64,000 bases of DNA from Molossus alvarezi (taxonomy: Eukaryota > Chordata > Mammalia > Chiroptera > Molossidae), in assembly GCA_037176705.1 (NCBI GenBank), contig CM073905.1:27994986-28058985 (forward strand). Direction: 5' to 3'. The notes under the pieces are model-generated. The model was given only the letters and a program-made list of their open reading frames with translations. It searched no databases and was not told where the DNA came from. The position numbers were made by a program, and so were the translations under genes. The stretch's first letter is position 1; each line of letters starts with the position of its first letter. This document shows positions 29,645-39,659 of this stretch, in pieces.

Positions 29645-29795
29645 TCTAGCTGCTCCAGAATCATCTGGGGCACTTGTTACAAATATAGACTTCTGGGCCC
29701 CACCTGGGCCAGCAGAGTCTGGATGCTGGGGTCCTGGAGTCTGCATTTGTGACAAGAGCTCCCAGTGGCTCCCCAGATGGAGCTGTCTAGCACCC
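29645..29795. mobile_element. MER5A-like hAT fragment
   Basis: ccagaatcatctggggcact, tgttacaaatatagacttct, gggccccacctgggccagca, gagtctgcatttgtgacaag matches the MER5-type nonautonomous hAT pattern. Terminal repeats not clear. Confidence 0.8.
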
Positions 29796-29804
29796 CTGAT
29801 TCCT

Positions 29805-29955
29805 AGTGAAATCAGAGGAGCCTGGGCTCTGGGGCAGGCAGCTGAGCCTTGGTTTCCTCATATGCAAATGGAAACAGACATTCACCTCTCAGGGTTTCTG
29901 GGAAGAAGGAATGAAATTCAGGGTCTGGCGTATAATAGGTACTCAATACATGAGA
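29805..29955 (+). mobile_element. MIR SINE
   Basis: Forward: gctgagccttggtttcctca, tatgcaaatggaaacagaca, ggtctggcgtataataggta, ctcaatacatg. Confidence 0.92.
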
Positions 29956-30034
29956 GGCCTTCGGTGGGGGACCTGAGAGTCAGCTCCCTGAAGAAGGGGT
30001 GTCTTGCCCCTCGGGAGCCTTGTCAGCAAGGGCC

Positions 30035-30255
30035 CGCTGTAAATCGATCTTTTCCCCCGTTTTCGCACACTGCGTCAGCATCTCTTGGGGCAGGTGAAGA
30101 AAATGCCAGCATCAGCAAACTGTGTGCCCCAGCCAGACACCGCTGCTCTTTATTAATTAACCGCCAGATGTTAGCTTTGCATCTTTTATCAGAGGGAGGT
30201 TTATCACCGGGACCCTGTATGTCAGGCCATTAGGGGAAGGCAGGAAAACATCTCT
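30035..30255. promoter_or_regulatory. Candidate conserved non-coding element
   Basis: Unique block: ctgtaaatcgatctttt, ctctttattaattaaccgcc, agatgttagctttgcatctt, ttatcagagggaggtttatc, caggccattagggg. Includes GATA-like TTATCA twice and a TTAATTAA core. Confidence 0.46.
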
Positions 30256-30389
30256 TGGGGGGCCAGGGGTTGGCAGGGAACCGAGTGCCCAGCCCTCTCC
30301 CCTCCAGGGCACACAGCTCTCAGCTCGGAGCACCCCTATGTCCTGGCTGTCCCCCTGCCACTTGACCCTCCACAGGGCATCCATGAAGC

Positions 30390-30960
30390 AGCTAGTCGTA
30401 CACCAGTTCATGGGCCACCGTGGTGAGCAAAACAGACTGCTGGAGAGACAGCCACAATCCAGTAAACTCCAGTAAATAACATTATGACAAATTGTGATCG
30501 GCGTCAGGAAGGAAACTGACAAGGTTCCCAGAGAGGGTGACTAGCCAGCAGGGGTCCTAATTTAGATGGAGTGCATCCCTGGGGAGGTGACATTTAAGTG
30601 GCTTCATGGAAAAGGAGCCAGGGGCAGAAGGTCCCAGACAAAGGGTACACAAGGGCAAAGGCCCTGGGCAGGACCCAGCTTGGCATATTTAAGGACCTGG
30701 AAGAGATCCAAGAGGCTGGAGCGGGGTGAGGGAGGCGGCCGGGGAGCTGCTGAGGTTGGCTGCACCTGACCTGGGATCCCATGGGAAGCAGGGAAGAGTA
30801 TGGATTTCTTGCCTCAGGGCGCCGAGAAACCACAGCTGGTTTTTGAGCAGGGAGCAGTGTGATGGTGGCATTTCGACATTAGAAAGAGTCCTCTCTGCTC
30901 TGGAGGGCGAGGAACAGATGGGAGGGGATGGAGAGAGGCCCAGGAGGGGATCAGTCTGCG
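30390..30960 (-). mobile_element. L2 LINE, long 3' segment
   Basis: Ordered reverse-L2 block: gtggtgagcaaaacagactg, ctggggaggtgacatttaag, gggcaaaggccctgggcagg, gagcagggagcagtgtgatg. About 570 bp, the longest L2 here. Confidence 0.83.
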
Positions 30961-30994
30961 GGCGAGGGTGAGACCTCAGGGATGACTGAGCAAT

Positions 30995-31285
30995 GACATA
31001 GCATTTATCAGCCACTTACAGGGCACCAGGCAGTGTTCACATTCAGGAAACGTTTAGGAAGCAGAGAGGGTGGACGAGGAGAGAGAAGAGTCTATGGAGA
31101 CCCCCAGTGTCCTGCTCTAGACAGGCCCGCGTTGTCTTGTGCTCCCAGCATCCTCCAAGACTGGAAATAGGATTGTTTTCATTTCTCAGGTGAAGAAACG
31201 GAGGCGCAGAGAGGTGCAGCAGCGTGTTCAAGGCCACACAGTTGGGGACAGATCCTGCAATGAACCAGGTCTGCCTGCCACCCGT
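30995..31285 (-). mobile_element. MIR SINE(s)
   Basis: A 5' piece (gcatttatcagccacttaca, gggcaccaggcagtgt) and a core piece (attgttttcatttctcaggt, gaagaaacggaggcgcagag, aaggccacacagttgg, aatgaaccaggtctgcc) at 31150-31285. They may be one copy with an insertion or two. Confidence 0.85.
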
Positions 31286-31449
31286 CATCTGTCATGCAAA
31301 CAGCCGCCACATTCGGGCCAGCAGCGGGCAACTGCTCATCCTGACCCCACTGCTTCGTGAATCGCTGGGCTGTCCTCCCCCAGTGACAGACAAAGGCCAC
31401 TGAGCAGGGCAGAGGGGTCCTGGCTGACCTGACCAGACAGAGGGTCCAG

Positions 31450-31624
31450 AGTACAGTAAATCCAGACACAGGTCTCTATCATCACCTTTCCAATGAATGT
31501 GGCACCATTACCCGGGTTATTATGTTCTGCCCGGTCCACAGGCCATCTGATAAATAGGTGATTACTTCTCTTCCTAGTTCAGTTTCTGATTTGCATACAA
31601 TAAATATCACCCCCAGGAAGTGTG

Positions 31625-31625
<1 letters not shown>
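31450..31625. promoter_or_regulatory. Candidate conserved non-coding element
   Basis: Unique block: ccaatgaatgtggcaccatt, acccgggttattatgttctg, catctgataaataggtgatt, acttctcttcctagttcagt, tgatttgcatacaataaata. Contains an ATTTGCAT octamer-like site and a GATAA. Confidence 0.46.

Positions 31626-31628
<3 letters not shown>

Positions 31629-31657
<29 letters not shown>
31629..31657 (+). repeat. (GT)n microsatellite
   Basis: About 14 uninterrupted GT units. Confidence 0.98.
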
Positions 31658-31689
31658 TGAGGGGTGGAAAATAGGGTGGGCTCATGTCT

Positions 31690-31785
31690 TATTTATGAGA
31701 AATAAACAGGAGTGCAAGCTTGCATAATCAACATACTTAATCCGGTTCTTACTCACCCTTTTGATTCTAATCAGGTCAGGCTTGT
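31690..31785. promoter_or_regulatory. Candidate short regulatory island
   Basis: cttatttatgagaaataaac, gcttgcataatcaacatact, taatccggttc, ttgattctaatcagg. It sits between two GT arrays and continues the composition of the previous island. Confidence 0.38.
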
Positions 31786-31792
31786 GAGTGGC

Positions 31793-31822
31793 TGTGTGTG
31801 TGTGTGTGCGTGTGTGTGTGTT
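31793..31822 (+). repeat. (GT)n microsatellite
   Basis: Interrupted GT run with one GC. Confidence 0.97.
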
Positions 31823-32224
31823 TAAACAACAATTTATTTAGCACGTTGACCTAGGCAGGGCATAACAGGGACAGCTTGTGTTTGCTCACTGATGACTGGG
31901 TCCTGGTTTGGGGTGGCTTGAATGACTAGAAATATGTCTGGGGGGGGGGTCTCAATTCTGGCTGTCAAATGAGTTCTTTGGTTCTTCTCTAAGTTGCATA
32001 TGGTGGGGCTGAACTGTTGACGATGGTTCTTTCCCTCACATGTCTGAAGCCTGGGCTGGAAAGCTGAGGCAGCTGGGGCTGGCTCGTACCCCCCCCCCGC
32101 CCGGTCCCAAGCAGCCTCCCCTCCCCTCTTAGCTAGCTTGAGCTTCCTCACAGCATGGCGGTCTCACGATGGTCAGACTTCTTACCAGGCTGCTGACCTC
32201 CCAGGTGTTGCTTTACTTGGGTAG

Positions 32225-32394
32225 GCTTGTTTGTTTTTACAAATACCTTATTTTTATATCAATGCAAATGATGGGGGTGTGGTTAGAAAGGAAAAGTGCA
32301 AAGATTAGAGAGAAAACACTCAAAATTCCACTATCTAGAAATTAACATTTGGTGAACCTTAATCAAGGTATTTTTCTACAACAGAAAATAAAGA
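32225..32394. mobile_element. L1M-like LINE fragment
   Basis: aaagtgcaaagattagagag, aaaacactcaaaattccact, atctagaaattaacatttgg resembles the block of L1M ends with CCCACT...AGAGATAAC. Divergence is high. A SINE follows directly. Confidence 0.58.
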
Positions 32395-32397
32395 CAG

Positions 32398-32654
32398 TTC
32401 TGGCTGGTTTGGCTCAGTGGTTGGAGCGTCGGCCTGCGGATCAGAGAGACCCGGGTTCAGTTCCCACTAAGGGCATGTACCTCGCTTGCAGTTTGTCCCC
32501 GGCCCTGATTGGGGTCGTGTGGGTGGCAGCCACTCGATGTGTCTCTCTCACATCGATGTTTCTCTCTCTCTCTCTTCCTCTCTCTTTCCCTCTCACTCTA
32601 TCTGAAGATAAATGCAAAAATGTCCTCGGGTGAGGATTAAAAATAAATTTAAAA
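32398..32654 (+). mobile_element. VES-type SINE, type A
   Basis: Head tctggctggtttggctcagt, A box ggttggagcgtcggcctg, B box gggttcagttcccac, tail tcctcgggtgaggatta. Short duplications (aaaataaaga) at 32385-32394 and 32655-32664. Confidence 0.97.
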
Positions 32655-32667
32655 AAAATAAAGATAA

Positions 32668-32761
32668 AAGGATGGGTGGATGATGGAGAAATGAATGGAC
32701 GAGTGATGGGTAGACAGATGGATGGGGGTGGGTAGACGGGTAGTGGATGAGTAGATGGAGA
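32668..32761 (+). repeat. Degenerate (GGAT)n tract
   Basis: GGAT, GGGT, AGAT and GAAT variants directly after the SINE tail. Confidence 0.85.
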
Positions 32762-33131
32762 AAACAAGAGATAGAAAGAAGAAAATAAGTCTAACTGTTG
32801 AGGAATCTAAGTTTGGAGAGAGACCGTTAAGGTTCTGGATATTGCAAAAGTGGTGCCGAGAGGCCCGTCACCCCAGACCCTCACTCCCTCCTTTCAGCAG
32901 CCATGACTGGATCTGACCGGCTGCAGAGTCCAGTGTCCGGGGGGCGGGCATTCAGGAAACAGACCACTTACCTCTGGTGAATAATAAGAGGAGATGGCCG
33001 GGAATGGGCCGCCACTTCGCCAAGTAGGACAGGGTTCCTCTCCGCACTGGTCACCGTCCTGTCTTCTGGGACCCCAAGCTCCCATCCTTTCCTTCTCTCC
33101 ACTGGCTTCCTCTGCCTACAAGGTGGGGTCC

Positions 33132-33465
33132 AAACTATTACTAGCATTACTAGTACTATTACTACTATTGCTATTAATACCCCGTTACCACCATTACTAC
33201 TACTCATGCTACTCGTACTGTTACCATCCCATTGTTAATAATAGTAACCACTGTTGTTACCACCGTTACTATTATTTCCCCTGGAACTGCTGTTATTACT
33301 ACTACCATCACGATTGCTGCTGTTACTATTACTGCCACACTATTGCTGCCGCTATCGCTACTATTACCATCACCACGATTGCTACCGTTACCATTACTGC
33401 TATGACTACCACGATCGCTACTGTTACCATTACTATGGCCGTGGTTATGAGTATTACTACTTTTC
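33132..33465 (+). repeat. Degenerate (TAC/TAT/GCT)n array
   Basis: Trinucleotide-phased ACT/ATT/GCT units for about 330 bp. Near the right end a larger block with acgatt/acgatc plus gctac repeats at 33375 and 33411, 36 bp apart. Frames through it are low complexity. Confidence 0.93.
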
Positions 33466-33499
33466 TGCCTTCTCCTTTTTTTCCTTCTGCAGTAATTGT

Positions 33500-33600
33500 T
33501 ATTGTCATTCAAAGGTGATACATGTTCATTATAGAAAAATTAAGAAATTAGAGATCATTTCAAAGACAAATTAAAACTCACCCTCAAATACCAGCATTCA
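33500..33600. mobile_element. L1M-like LINE fragment
   Basis: aaaggtgatacatgttcatt, atagaaaaattaagaaatta, aaactcaccctcaaatacca matches the L1M block with TGTTCATTGTAGAAAA. Confidence 0.7.
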
Positions 33601-33634
33601 GATGTGTCGGTCTCCCACTCCTCAGTGGGGTCTG

Positions 33635-34108
33635 CAGGGCCCTCCATGCCAGCCACTGCCCATCTACCCATCCCATCCCCTCTCTGACCATGTGCTGCAG
33701 TCAGACCAAACCTCTAACACCCCCAGACCTGCCTGCCCTCCCTCCGCGTGCCTGTGGGTCTTTGTATGTGCTCGTCTTTCTGCTGGGTATGGCCTTTCTC
33801 CTGTACTTCATCTGGCTGACCCCCATGTACCCTGGGCTCTGAGCACAGACATAGGCCCTTTAGGGAGTCTCCTCTGAGCACCCCACCTATTAGGCTGGGT
33901 CAGGGGCCCCCTCCAGACCTCAGTAGTCTCCAAGTATCCCCTGCTAAAGCATACCCCGCTTCCTCTCTCTGGTGAGTTTCTATTCACCTGTCTGTCTGCA
34001 CCACTATAGAGAGCAGGGACCATGCTGAGCCACCTCTGTGTACCCAGCACGGACCTGCCACATTGTAGGGTCTCCATATGTGTTTGTTGAATGAATGAGT
34101 GAACGCAT
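33635..34108 (+). mobile_element. L2 LINE 3' end
   Basis: Ordered forward L2: tccgcgtgcctgtgggtctt, agtctcctctgagcacccca, tctattcacctgtctgtctg, gagagcagggaccatgctga, tgtttgttgaatgaatgagt. Confidence 0.92.
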
Positions 34109-34109
34109 C

Positions 34110-34368
34110 CATCTGGAATGGTTTCCTAGATGTGACATTCAAGCTATGTTCTCACGGTGGTAACGGGAAGAAAGCAGTCAGGGTGTAGGGCCAGGTAGCA
34201 AATGACAGGTCATTTGCATTGGCCTTTGACCTGGGTTGTCACCTGGGCCCAGGAGTAACATGTCTGCAGACCCACCAGACTCCCAGTGGCATCTTTGAGG
34301 AGGCCTGGCTGCTCCCCCCCCCAATCCACACCAAGCAGACAACATCAGACAGGAGGAACAGGGTTCTT
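34110..34368. other. Unique sequence, nothing recognised
   Basis: No repeat or gene signal. Confidence 0.5.
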
Positions 34369-34369
34369 T

Positions 34370-34540
34370 TGTGTGCTATTGATTTTTTATAACCACCCGC
34401 TGACAGACAAGGTGAACAGTTCACTTTTATGAATCCTTATTAACGGTGCGGCAAGAGATATTTCACTTTAAGTGCCCCCTTTTTGCTGAAAAAGAAAAAT
34501 AACAAAAAATGTAAATGATTTCATTATGGAGAGATGCAGA
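34370..34540. promoter_or_regulatory. Candidate conserved non-coding island
   Basis: cacttttatgaatccttatt, aacggtgcggcaagagatat, ttcactttaagtgcc, gtaaatgatttcattatgg. CACTTTAAGTG is an 11-bp near-palindrome resembling an NK2-type site (CACTTAAG-like). Confidence 0.4.
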
Positions 34541-34810
34541 GGGCTCTGAGCTGGACCTTCAGAGGAGACAGAGCAGAGACGAGCTGAAATGTGAGGAGGG
34601 GAGGTCCCGTCATGCCTCCCTGACTCCCAAGTGGTCACAGCTGGACCAGGGGCCTTCCCAAAGCAGAGGCTGGTGGGAAACCCAAACTTGGCAGAGGGAG
34701 TGTGGCCATCAACTGAGGGCAGTGTAGCAGGTGCTTACATAGTAGAAGCTGATTCTGCACCTCCAAATGGGCAAAGAGAAAAGTACAGGGATGTTTGCGA
34801 CCATCCTAAA
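34541..34810. other. Unique sequence, nothing recognised
   Basis: No repeat or exon signal. Confidence 0.45.
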
Positions 34811-34811
34811 A

Positions 34812-35150
34812 AAGAGCATAAAACTGTAAACAACCTCAGTGTCCATCAACAGGGGACTGAGTGCATGTAAATTATAACACGGTCATTTAGGTGGAGTACT
34901 ATGCAGCTGGGAAAAAGAATGCAGCAGTTCTATGTGGACCAATAGAGAAGAATGTATGTGAGCTATTACTGACAGGGAAAAGTAAATAATAGGACAATTG
35001 ATAGTGTGCTACCATTTGTGTAAAAGAACATGTATGTGCTCGATGTGTAGTAAATGTATGTGGAAAGGGTTCCATACACATCTGTTCACAGTCGTTCTCT
35101 CTGGGAAGTGTTGGCAGTGAGAGTAGACTATGTCCAGTGAACCTCCAGTA
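34812..35150 (+). mobile_element. L1M LINE 3' region
   Basis: Clear ordered match: aaactgtaaacaacctcagt, gtccatcaacaggggactga, gtggagtactatgcagctgg, gaaaaagaatgcagcagttc, gtgtgctaccatttgtgtaa. A-rich strand is +. Confidence 0.94.
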
Positions 35151-35154
35151 AGAA

Positions 35155-35880
35155 TGCAGCTCCAGACAGAAGTCAGTCTTCATCCACCCATTTACTCACT
35201 CATCCAGTATTTGCCATGACCCAGGAACTAGACTGAAAATCCCCACTAGCTCTCTGATTAGGTCATTGATAGATGACTTCTTGCTCAGGTAGGAGGGACA
35301 CCTTCTGCCTGTTTTGGGGGCTGTTTTCATTTTAAAGAGGATCAAGTGTTGGTGCTAATGCTACGGAACGGGTTTCTAATGGGCTCTCGGGCACTTGGGC
35401 AGCTTCCCGGGACGTAGAGATGGCAGGTGGCCCCTCTCCCTTATTCTGTCTACATCTTACCTGACCAAAGTGGGTGGAATAGAGAGGAACATGCCCTACC
35501 ACCTCCCAGGTGGGGGTTCAGATCGTAATAATATGACCCGCTAAGCGTGTGACACGTGACATCTCATTTCGCCTCAGCTGCCCTGGACAGCTGTGGGCTC
35601 TCCCAGGCAGGCAGTTTGGCCTCAGACAGGCCTCCGCTTTGTCCCCCCCAACCCTCACTGGAAGTCCTCCGGCTCCTCCAGCCCGGTGGGCAAACAGGCT
35701 AGAGCGAGGACGGTGGCACCAGTGGCAGATGGCAGGTCATTCACATTGCCACCTTGCGCATCAGGCAAGTGGTGGAGAAAAGGCAGGGGACCGGAGTCCA
35801 GAAGGCCCTGGAGGGCCCTAGCTCCCTGGACCAGAATAAAAGCTCTACCCATGAACATTTTCTGTGTGCTGACAAAGACA
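35155..35880. other. Unique sequence, nothing recognised
   Basis: An L2-like tttactcactcatccagtat scrap at 35190. Otherwise no signal. Confidence 0.5.
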
Positions 35881-35884
35881 GCAA

Positions 35885-36060
35885 GAACAATAGCTGGCAC
35901 CTAGTAAGTGCCTGCTGCGCAGCACGCCTGATTTAGTCTTCCTGGCACCTCTGTGAGGTGATACTCTGATCTGCCCATTTTTAGGTGAGAAACCTGAGGC
36001 TCAAGAGGCAAAATGTCTCCCCCAAGGAGCAGGCCTGTCTGGCTTCAGAGTTCCTTCCCT
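35885..36060 (-). mobile_element. MIR SINE
   Basis: Reverse: aatagctggcacctagtaag, tttttaggtgagaaacctga, ggctcaagaggcaaaatgtc, gcaggcctgtctggcttcag. Confidence 0.88.
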
Positions 36061-36114
36061 GCCCACTCTGCCAACCTGCTTCCACAACCCCACAGTCCTC
36101 CCCAATCCTCCAGG

Positions 36115-36195
36115 GGTAAAGTGATGCCCATTTCACAGGTGCAGAAACAGAGGCCAGAGAGGCAGTCACTTGCCCAAAGTCTCATGGGAGTTGGG
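36115..36195 (-). mobile_element. MIR SINE fragment
   Basis: Reverse core: gcccatttcacaggtgcaga, aacagaggccagagaggcag, tcacttgcccaaagtctca. Confidence 0.88.
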
Positions 36196-36414
36196 CCAGA
36201 CCTTGGCCCAATTTCATCTGACCTCCAGTTCTGGGGGTTCCCCTTTCCTTGTGGCCTGTCCCAGCAAGACCTGAAGGAGAACGGAGTGCATGAGTGCATT
36301 TCTGCCCTGGGGATCCATGACCGAGGGGGGATCCATGCCTCTGATGCGAAACCATTGACACCTCCCCCTTCCTCGGCAACCCATGGAAAAAACTCACTCC
36401 TGACAGGGCTGCTA

Positions 36415-36560
36415 GCATAGCAAATAAATCTATAAATCTCCTCTAAATGTAAATGGCAGGCGAGTGGGATGTTATAGGTTTTGGAAAAATAAAAGGCAAC
36501 AGAAAAGTGATTTGCATTAGAAGCGTGTGTGTGGCACTTGACAAAAATCTCAAGAGAAGG
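36415..36560. promoter_or_regulatory. Candidate conserved non-coding island
   Basis: agcaaataaatctataaatc, tcctctaaatgtaaatggc, gatgttataggttttgg, agtgatttgcattagaagc (ATTTGCAT octamer), gacaaaaatctcaag. Confidence 0.42.
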
Positions 36561-36749
36561 ATTCCCCAGCTCTAGGTTAAACTCTGGGCCTCCACCTTAG
36601 AGGGTGGCGGAATGACGGGCCCTTGGCGTCCCACATCCCCTCTCTCCGTCCTGCTCTTCCCACCCCTTCACCTCTTCTTTTGTCTCTCTCCCTCCCTAAC
36701 CTCTCCTTTTCCTGGCTCTCCTGGATTTCTCTCTCTCCAACCCGCAAGA

Positions 36750-36900
36750 ACCCCGCTGGTGCGCTGCGCCGAGAGGCAATTTATAAAGCAGATGTTTATT
36801 GCAAGGTTTCACTCGAGCTGGGGCCTCGCCAAACGCTATAGTAATTGGAGGCTTCGTTTAATTACTGATCAATGTAAAGCCAGGACGAGACAGGCCTAGA
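36750..36900. promoter_or_regulatory. Candidate conserved non-coding element
   Basis: ggcaatttataaagcagatg, tttattgcaaggtttcactc, gctatagtaattggaggctt, cgtttaattactgatcaatg. Dense TAATTG/TTAATTA cores in unique sequence next to CpG-containing sequence. Confidence 0.46.
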
Positions 36901-37084
36901 AACCGCTTCTGGTCCAGGCTCTCTGCTCTGCTTCAGCGAAAGCAGGAGCTCCTGGTCCCCCACAGCTGTCTCTCCCAAGCCAAAGCCCGGTGAGTGGCAA
37001 GGAAGGGTCCATGTGGGCTTGCCAGGGGCTACTGGGCCTCTGGGGAATGGCTTCAGGGAAAGGAAGCCAGATTCTGCTACAGCC

Positions 37085-37195
37085 ATCCCATCATTGTTGA
37101 TGCCTACTCTGTGCCAGGCACTGTGCTCGGCACTGGGGTCACAGGGGTTAATGAATTTCTCCCAGTGCCTAGGATAAGAGCTTTATATACATTAT
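37085..37195 (-). mobile_element. MIR or L2 fragment
   Basis: gttgatgcctactctgtgcc, aggcactgtgctcggcactg, then agctttatatacattatc. The first block is shared by reverse L2 and MIR. Confidence 0.78.
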
Positions 37196-37199
37196 CATT

Positions 37200-37685
37200 C
37201 GATCTAGTACAAGACCAGGCTCCAAGCTGGCCCCCAATGATCCCTGCTTCCTGCTAGTCACCTGTTGCATAGTCCTCTCCCATATGAAGAGACTGCCCTG
37301 GGTAACCAACATTGCAGAAGTGACAGCTTGTGACTTCCAAGGCCCAGTCATTAAAGACATGGCAGCCTCTGCCTCGTTCTCTTAAGTCACTTGCTGTAAG
37401 GGAAGCCAGTTGCTCTGTCATGAGGACACTTCAGCAGCCCTTTGGGGAGATCCACCTGGGGAGAGACCGAGGAGCTACCTTAGGGAGTAGAACCTCCAGT
37501 CCATTCAAGCCTTCAGATGAGACTGCAGCCCTGGCTGACATCATGGCTGCAGCCTCATGAGAGACACTGAGACAGAACCACCTAGCTAAGTCACTCCAAG
37601 ATTCCTGACCCACAGAAACTATGAGATAGTAAATGGTTATTGTGATAAGCCACTAAGTTTTGACATAATAGATAGCCATGGGAAA
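37200..37685 (+). mobile_element. MaLR/MLT1-like LTR
   Basis: Landmarks in order: ccaatgatccctgcttcctg, ctagtcacctgttgcatagt, ttgcagaagtgacagcttgt, cttcagatgagactgcagcc, attcctgacccacagaaact, gataagccactaagttttga. Solitary LTR. Confidence 0.9.
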
Positions 37686-37734
37686 GAAGAAAACATAAGC
37701 AAGTCTTGATAAATAGAAAATATAAACAAGAGAG

Positions 37735-37835
37735 AGTCCAGCCATATAATCACATAGTTATATAATCTCTCTATATATGGATATAGAGTTTTTGATATAG
37801 TGATGATATATTTTTATATCATCACAATAAATGTG
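37735..37835. repeat. AT-rich tract with a perfect small palindrome
   Basis: Simple TATA-rich sequence. At 37801-37824, TGATGATATA and its exact reverse complement TATATCATCA flank TTTT. Confidence 0.85.
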
Positions 37836-37884
37836 AATGAGTTAAATTCCCCAATTAAAAGAAAAAATATTACTTCATTTTTTA

Positions 37885-38055
37885 CTCGCAGGCTCCCATG
37901 AGATAGACATGATCATATCCACTTTAGAGATGAAGGAGTTGAGGCTCAGTATGGGGAAGAAACTTACCCAAGGTCTCTCAACTCAAGAATGGTAAGATTA
38001 AGATTATAAACCCAGGTACCTCTGACTACAAAGCCCATACTGTATCATTAACTCC
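37885..38055 (-). mobile_element. MIR SINE
   Basis: Reverse: gataatccac-like atatccactttagagatgaa, ggagttgaggctcagtatgg, acccaggtacctctgactac, aaagcccatactgtatcatt. Confidence 0.94.
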
Positions 38056-38155
38056 TTTAGACAGAGGAGGAAGCTGAGACTCAGAAAGGATGAGTGACTT
38101 GCCCAAGGTCACACAGCAAGTCATTTCAAAACAGGAGCCAGAACTGGAGTAGATC
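38056..38155 (-). mobile_element. MIR SINE fragment
   Basis: A second reverse core directly follows the first: gaggaagctgagactcagaa, gtgacttgcccaaggtcaca, cagcaagtcatttc. Two tandem independent copies. Confidence 0.93.
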
Positions 38156-38364
38156 TGTTGTGTGGTGTCAGCCCATGACCTTCGGAGCTCTGCCACCAAA
38201 GCACAAGGATCTCGTGCATCTTCTACCTTCATAGCTGCTTAAGACAGCTGGGGACTTCGGCTGTAGCCAGAGAGGCCCTGGGGGCTCCAGCGGGGGAGCC
38301 TCCTCAGGAAAGAACACCAGCACAAAGCAATGCGCAGAGGTACTGGGTGGGGGTGGCTCGGTGC

Positions 38365-38545
38365 ATTGAGTTGAACTCCAGTAATTACATCAGGGCCAGC
38401 AGCGTAATTTGTATCTGGGTGATGAATGTCTGTGTTTTCGGGCCTGATTGCCCTATTTACATTTGGAATTTGCTGATCTATTATTAATGTTTCCTGGAGG
38501 CCAATGCGACAGGCACGAGCAGCTTGGGAGTCCCCTCCCCCTTAT
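38365..38545. promoter_or_regulatory. Candidate conserved non-coding element
   Basis: ccagtaattacatcagggcc, agcagcgtaatttgtatctg, gcctgattgccctatttaca, tttggaatttgctgatctat, tattaatgtttcctgg, ccaatgcgacagg. Strong contrast with GC-rich flanks. Confidence 0.48.
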
Positions 38546-38693
38546 ACAGGAAACACCAGCTCTTAAGCCCTAGCTACCCAAAGCCCCACCCTACCCTGCT
38601 TTGTGTGTCCCTGGCTTTCAAGGGGCCCTTGGACCAATTGGCAGAGGCGCTGACCTGGGATGAGGTTTTCCAACCTTTTATAGACTCATGAGC

Positions 38694-38895
38694 ACACCCT
38701 CGGAGGTACATATACACAGGCACAGCATGTGCCTACATGCACACATTCGCACATGTATATGCATCACATCCTTATATATCCATAGGCACCTTCACACAAA
38801 CACATACATGAAATGCATGCACTGACAAGCAAGCACACTCATGTGTACATGCACACTCACACATGTACACGTGAACATGTGTACAACATACATAC
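38694..38895 (+). repeat. CA-rich low-complexity tract
   Basis: Alternating ACACA, GCATG and ACATG words for about 200 bp, ending at an LTR. Confidence 0.85.
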
Positions 38896-39067
38896 TGTTA
38901 TGAACTGAATGTTTGTGTCCCCACACAGAAAAATTCATATCTTGAAGCTCTCGCCCCCAATGTGATGGTATTTGGAGATGGTGCCTCTGGGAAGTAATTA
39001 GGGTTAAGTGAGGTCCTGAGGATGGGGCCCTGGTCCTGGGATTAGTGCCCTCCTTAGAAGAGACACC

Positions 39068-39121
<54 letters not shown>

Positions 39122-39331
39122 CTCTGTGCACCGGAACCGAGGAAAGACAGTGTGAGCACACAGCAAAAAGACGACTGTCTGCAAGCCAAGGAGAGCCCTC
39201 TCGCCAGGAACTGAACTGGTCAGCACCTTGGACTGGACTTCCCATCCTCTAAACTGAGAAAATACATTTCTGTTGTTTTAAGTTGCCCAGTTTATGGTAC
39301 TTTTTAGGGCAACCCAAGCTGACTAAGACAC
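38896..39331 (+). mobile_element. MaLR/MLT1-like LTR
   Basis: Starts gttatgaactgaatgtttgt, gtccccacacagaaaaattc, aatgtgatggtatttggaga; includes a (GA)n expansion at 39068-39119; ends atttctgttgttttaagttg, cccagtttatggtac and agctgactaagaca. Confidence 0.93.
39068..39119 (+). repeat. (GA)n microsatellite inside the LTR
   Basis: About 26 GA units with one AA interruption, where related LTRs carry a short CTCTCT/GAGAGA run. Confidence 0.98.
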
Positions 39332-39409
39332 ACCCCCCCCACTGAGTGTCCCACCATGCTGGGATCAGCACTGCTCTCTTGCCAGATTCTCCCAACTTGA
39401 GAGTGATCT

Positions 39410-39655
39410 GGCTGGATCCGTGAACCATGGGCCCAGATGGCCTGGGTTTGAGTCCCAGCTCTGCCGCTTAACCAGCTGTGTGACCTTGAGCAGGTTGCTA
39501 CACCTCTCCGTGCTTCTCTGGCCCCACAGGTAAAATGGGGATGATGATGTCACCATCTCACAGCAATGTTGTGAGGATTAAATGAGTTAACAGAACTCAC
39601 TTCCCTGCTGCGCCATGAGCACTAAGTACATATTTGCTGTGTCATTCTTATTACT
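39410..39655 (+). mobile_element. MIR SINE, near full length
   Basis: agatggcctgggtttgagtc, ccagctctgccgcttaacca, gctgtgtgaccttgagcagg, taaaatggggatgatgatgt, gttgtgaggattaaatgagt, and a diverged 3' end. One of the best MIR copies. Confidence 0.97.
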
Positions 39656-39659
39656 GCTG

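Noticed and set aside
29625..30233. 202-codon + strand open frame
   Set aside because: It spans a MER5-like fragment, a MIR and a candidate non-coding island, so it is not a coherent gene.
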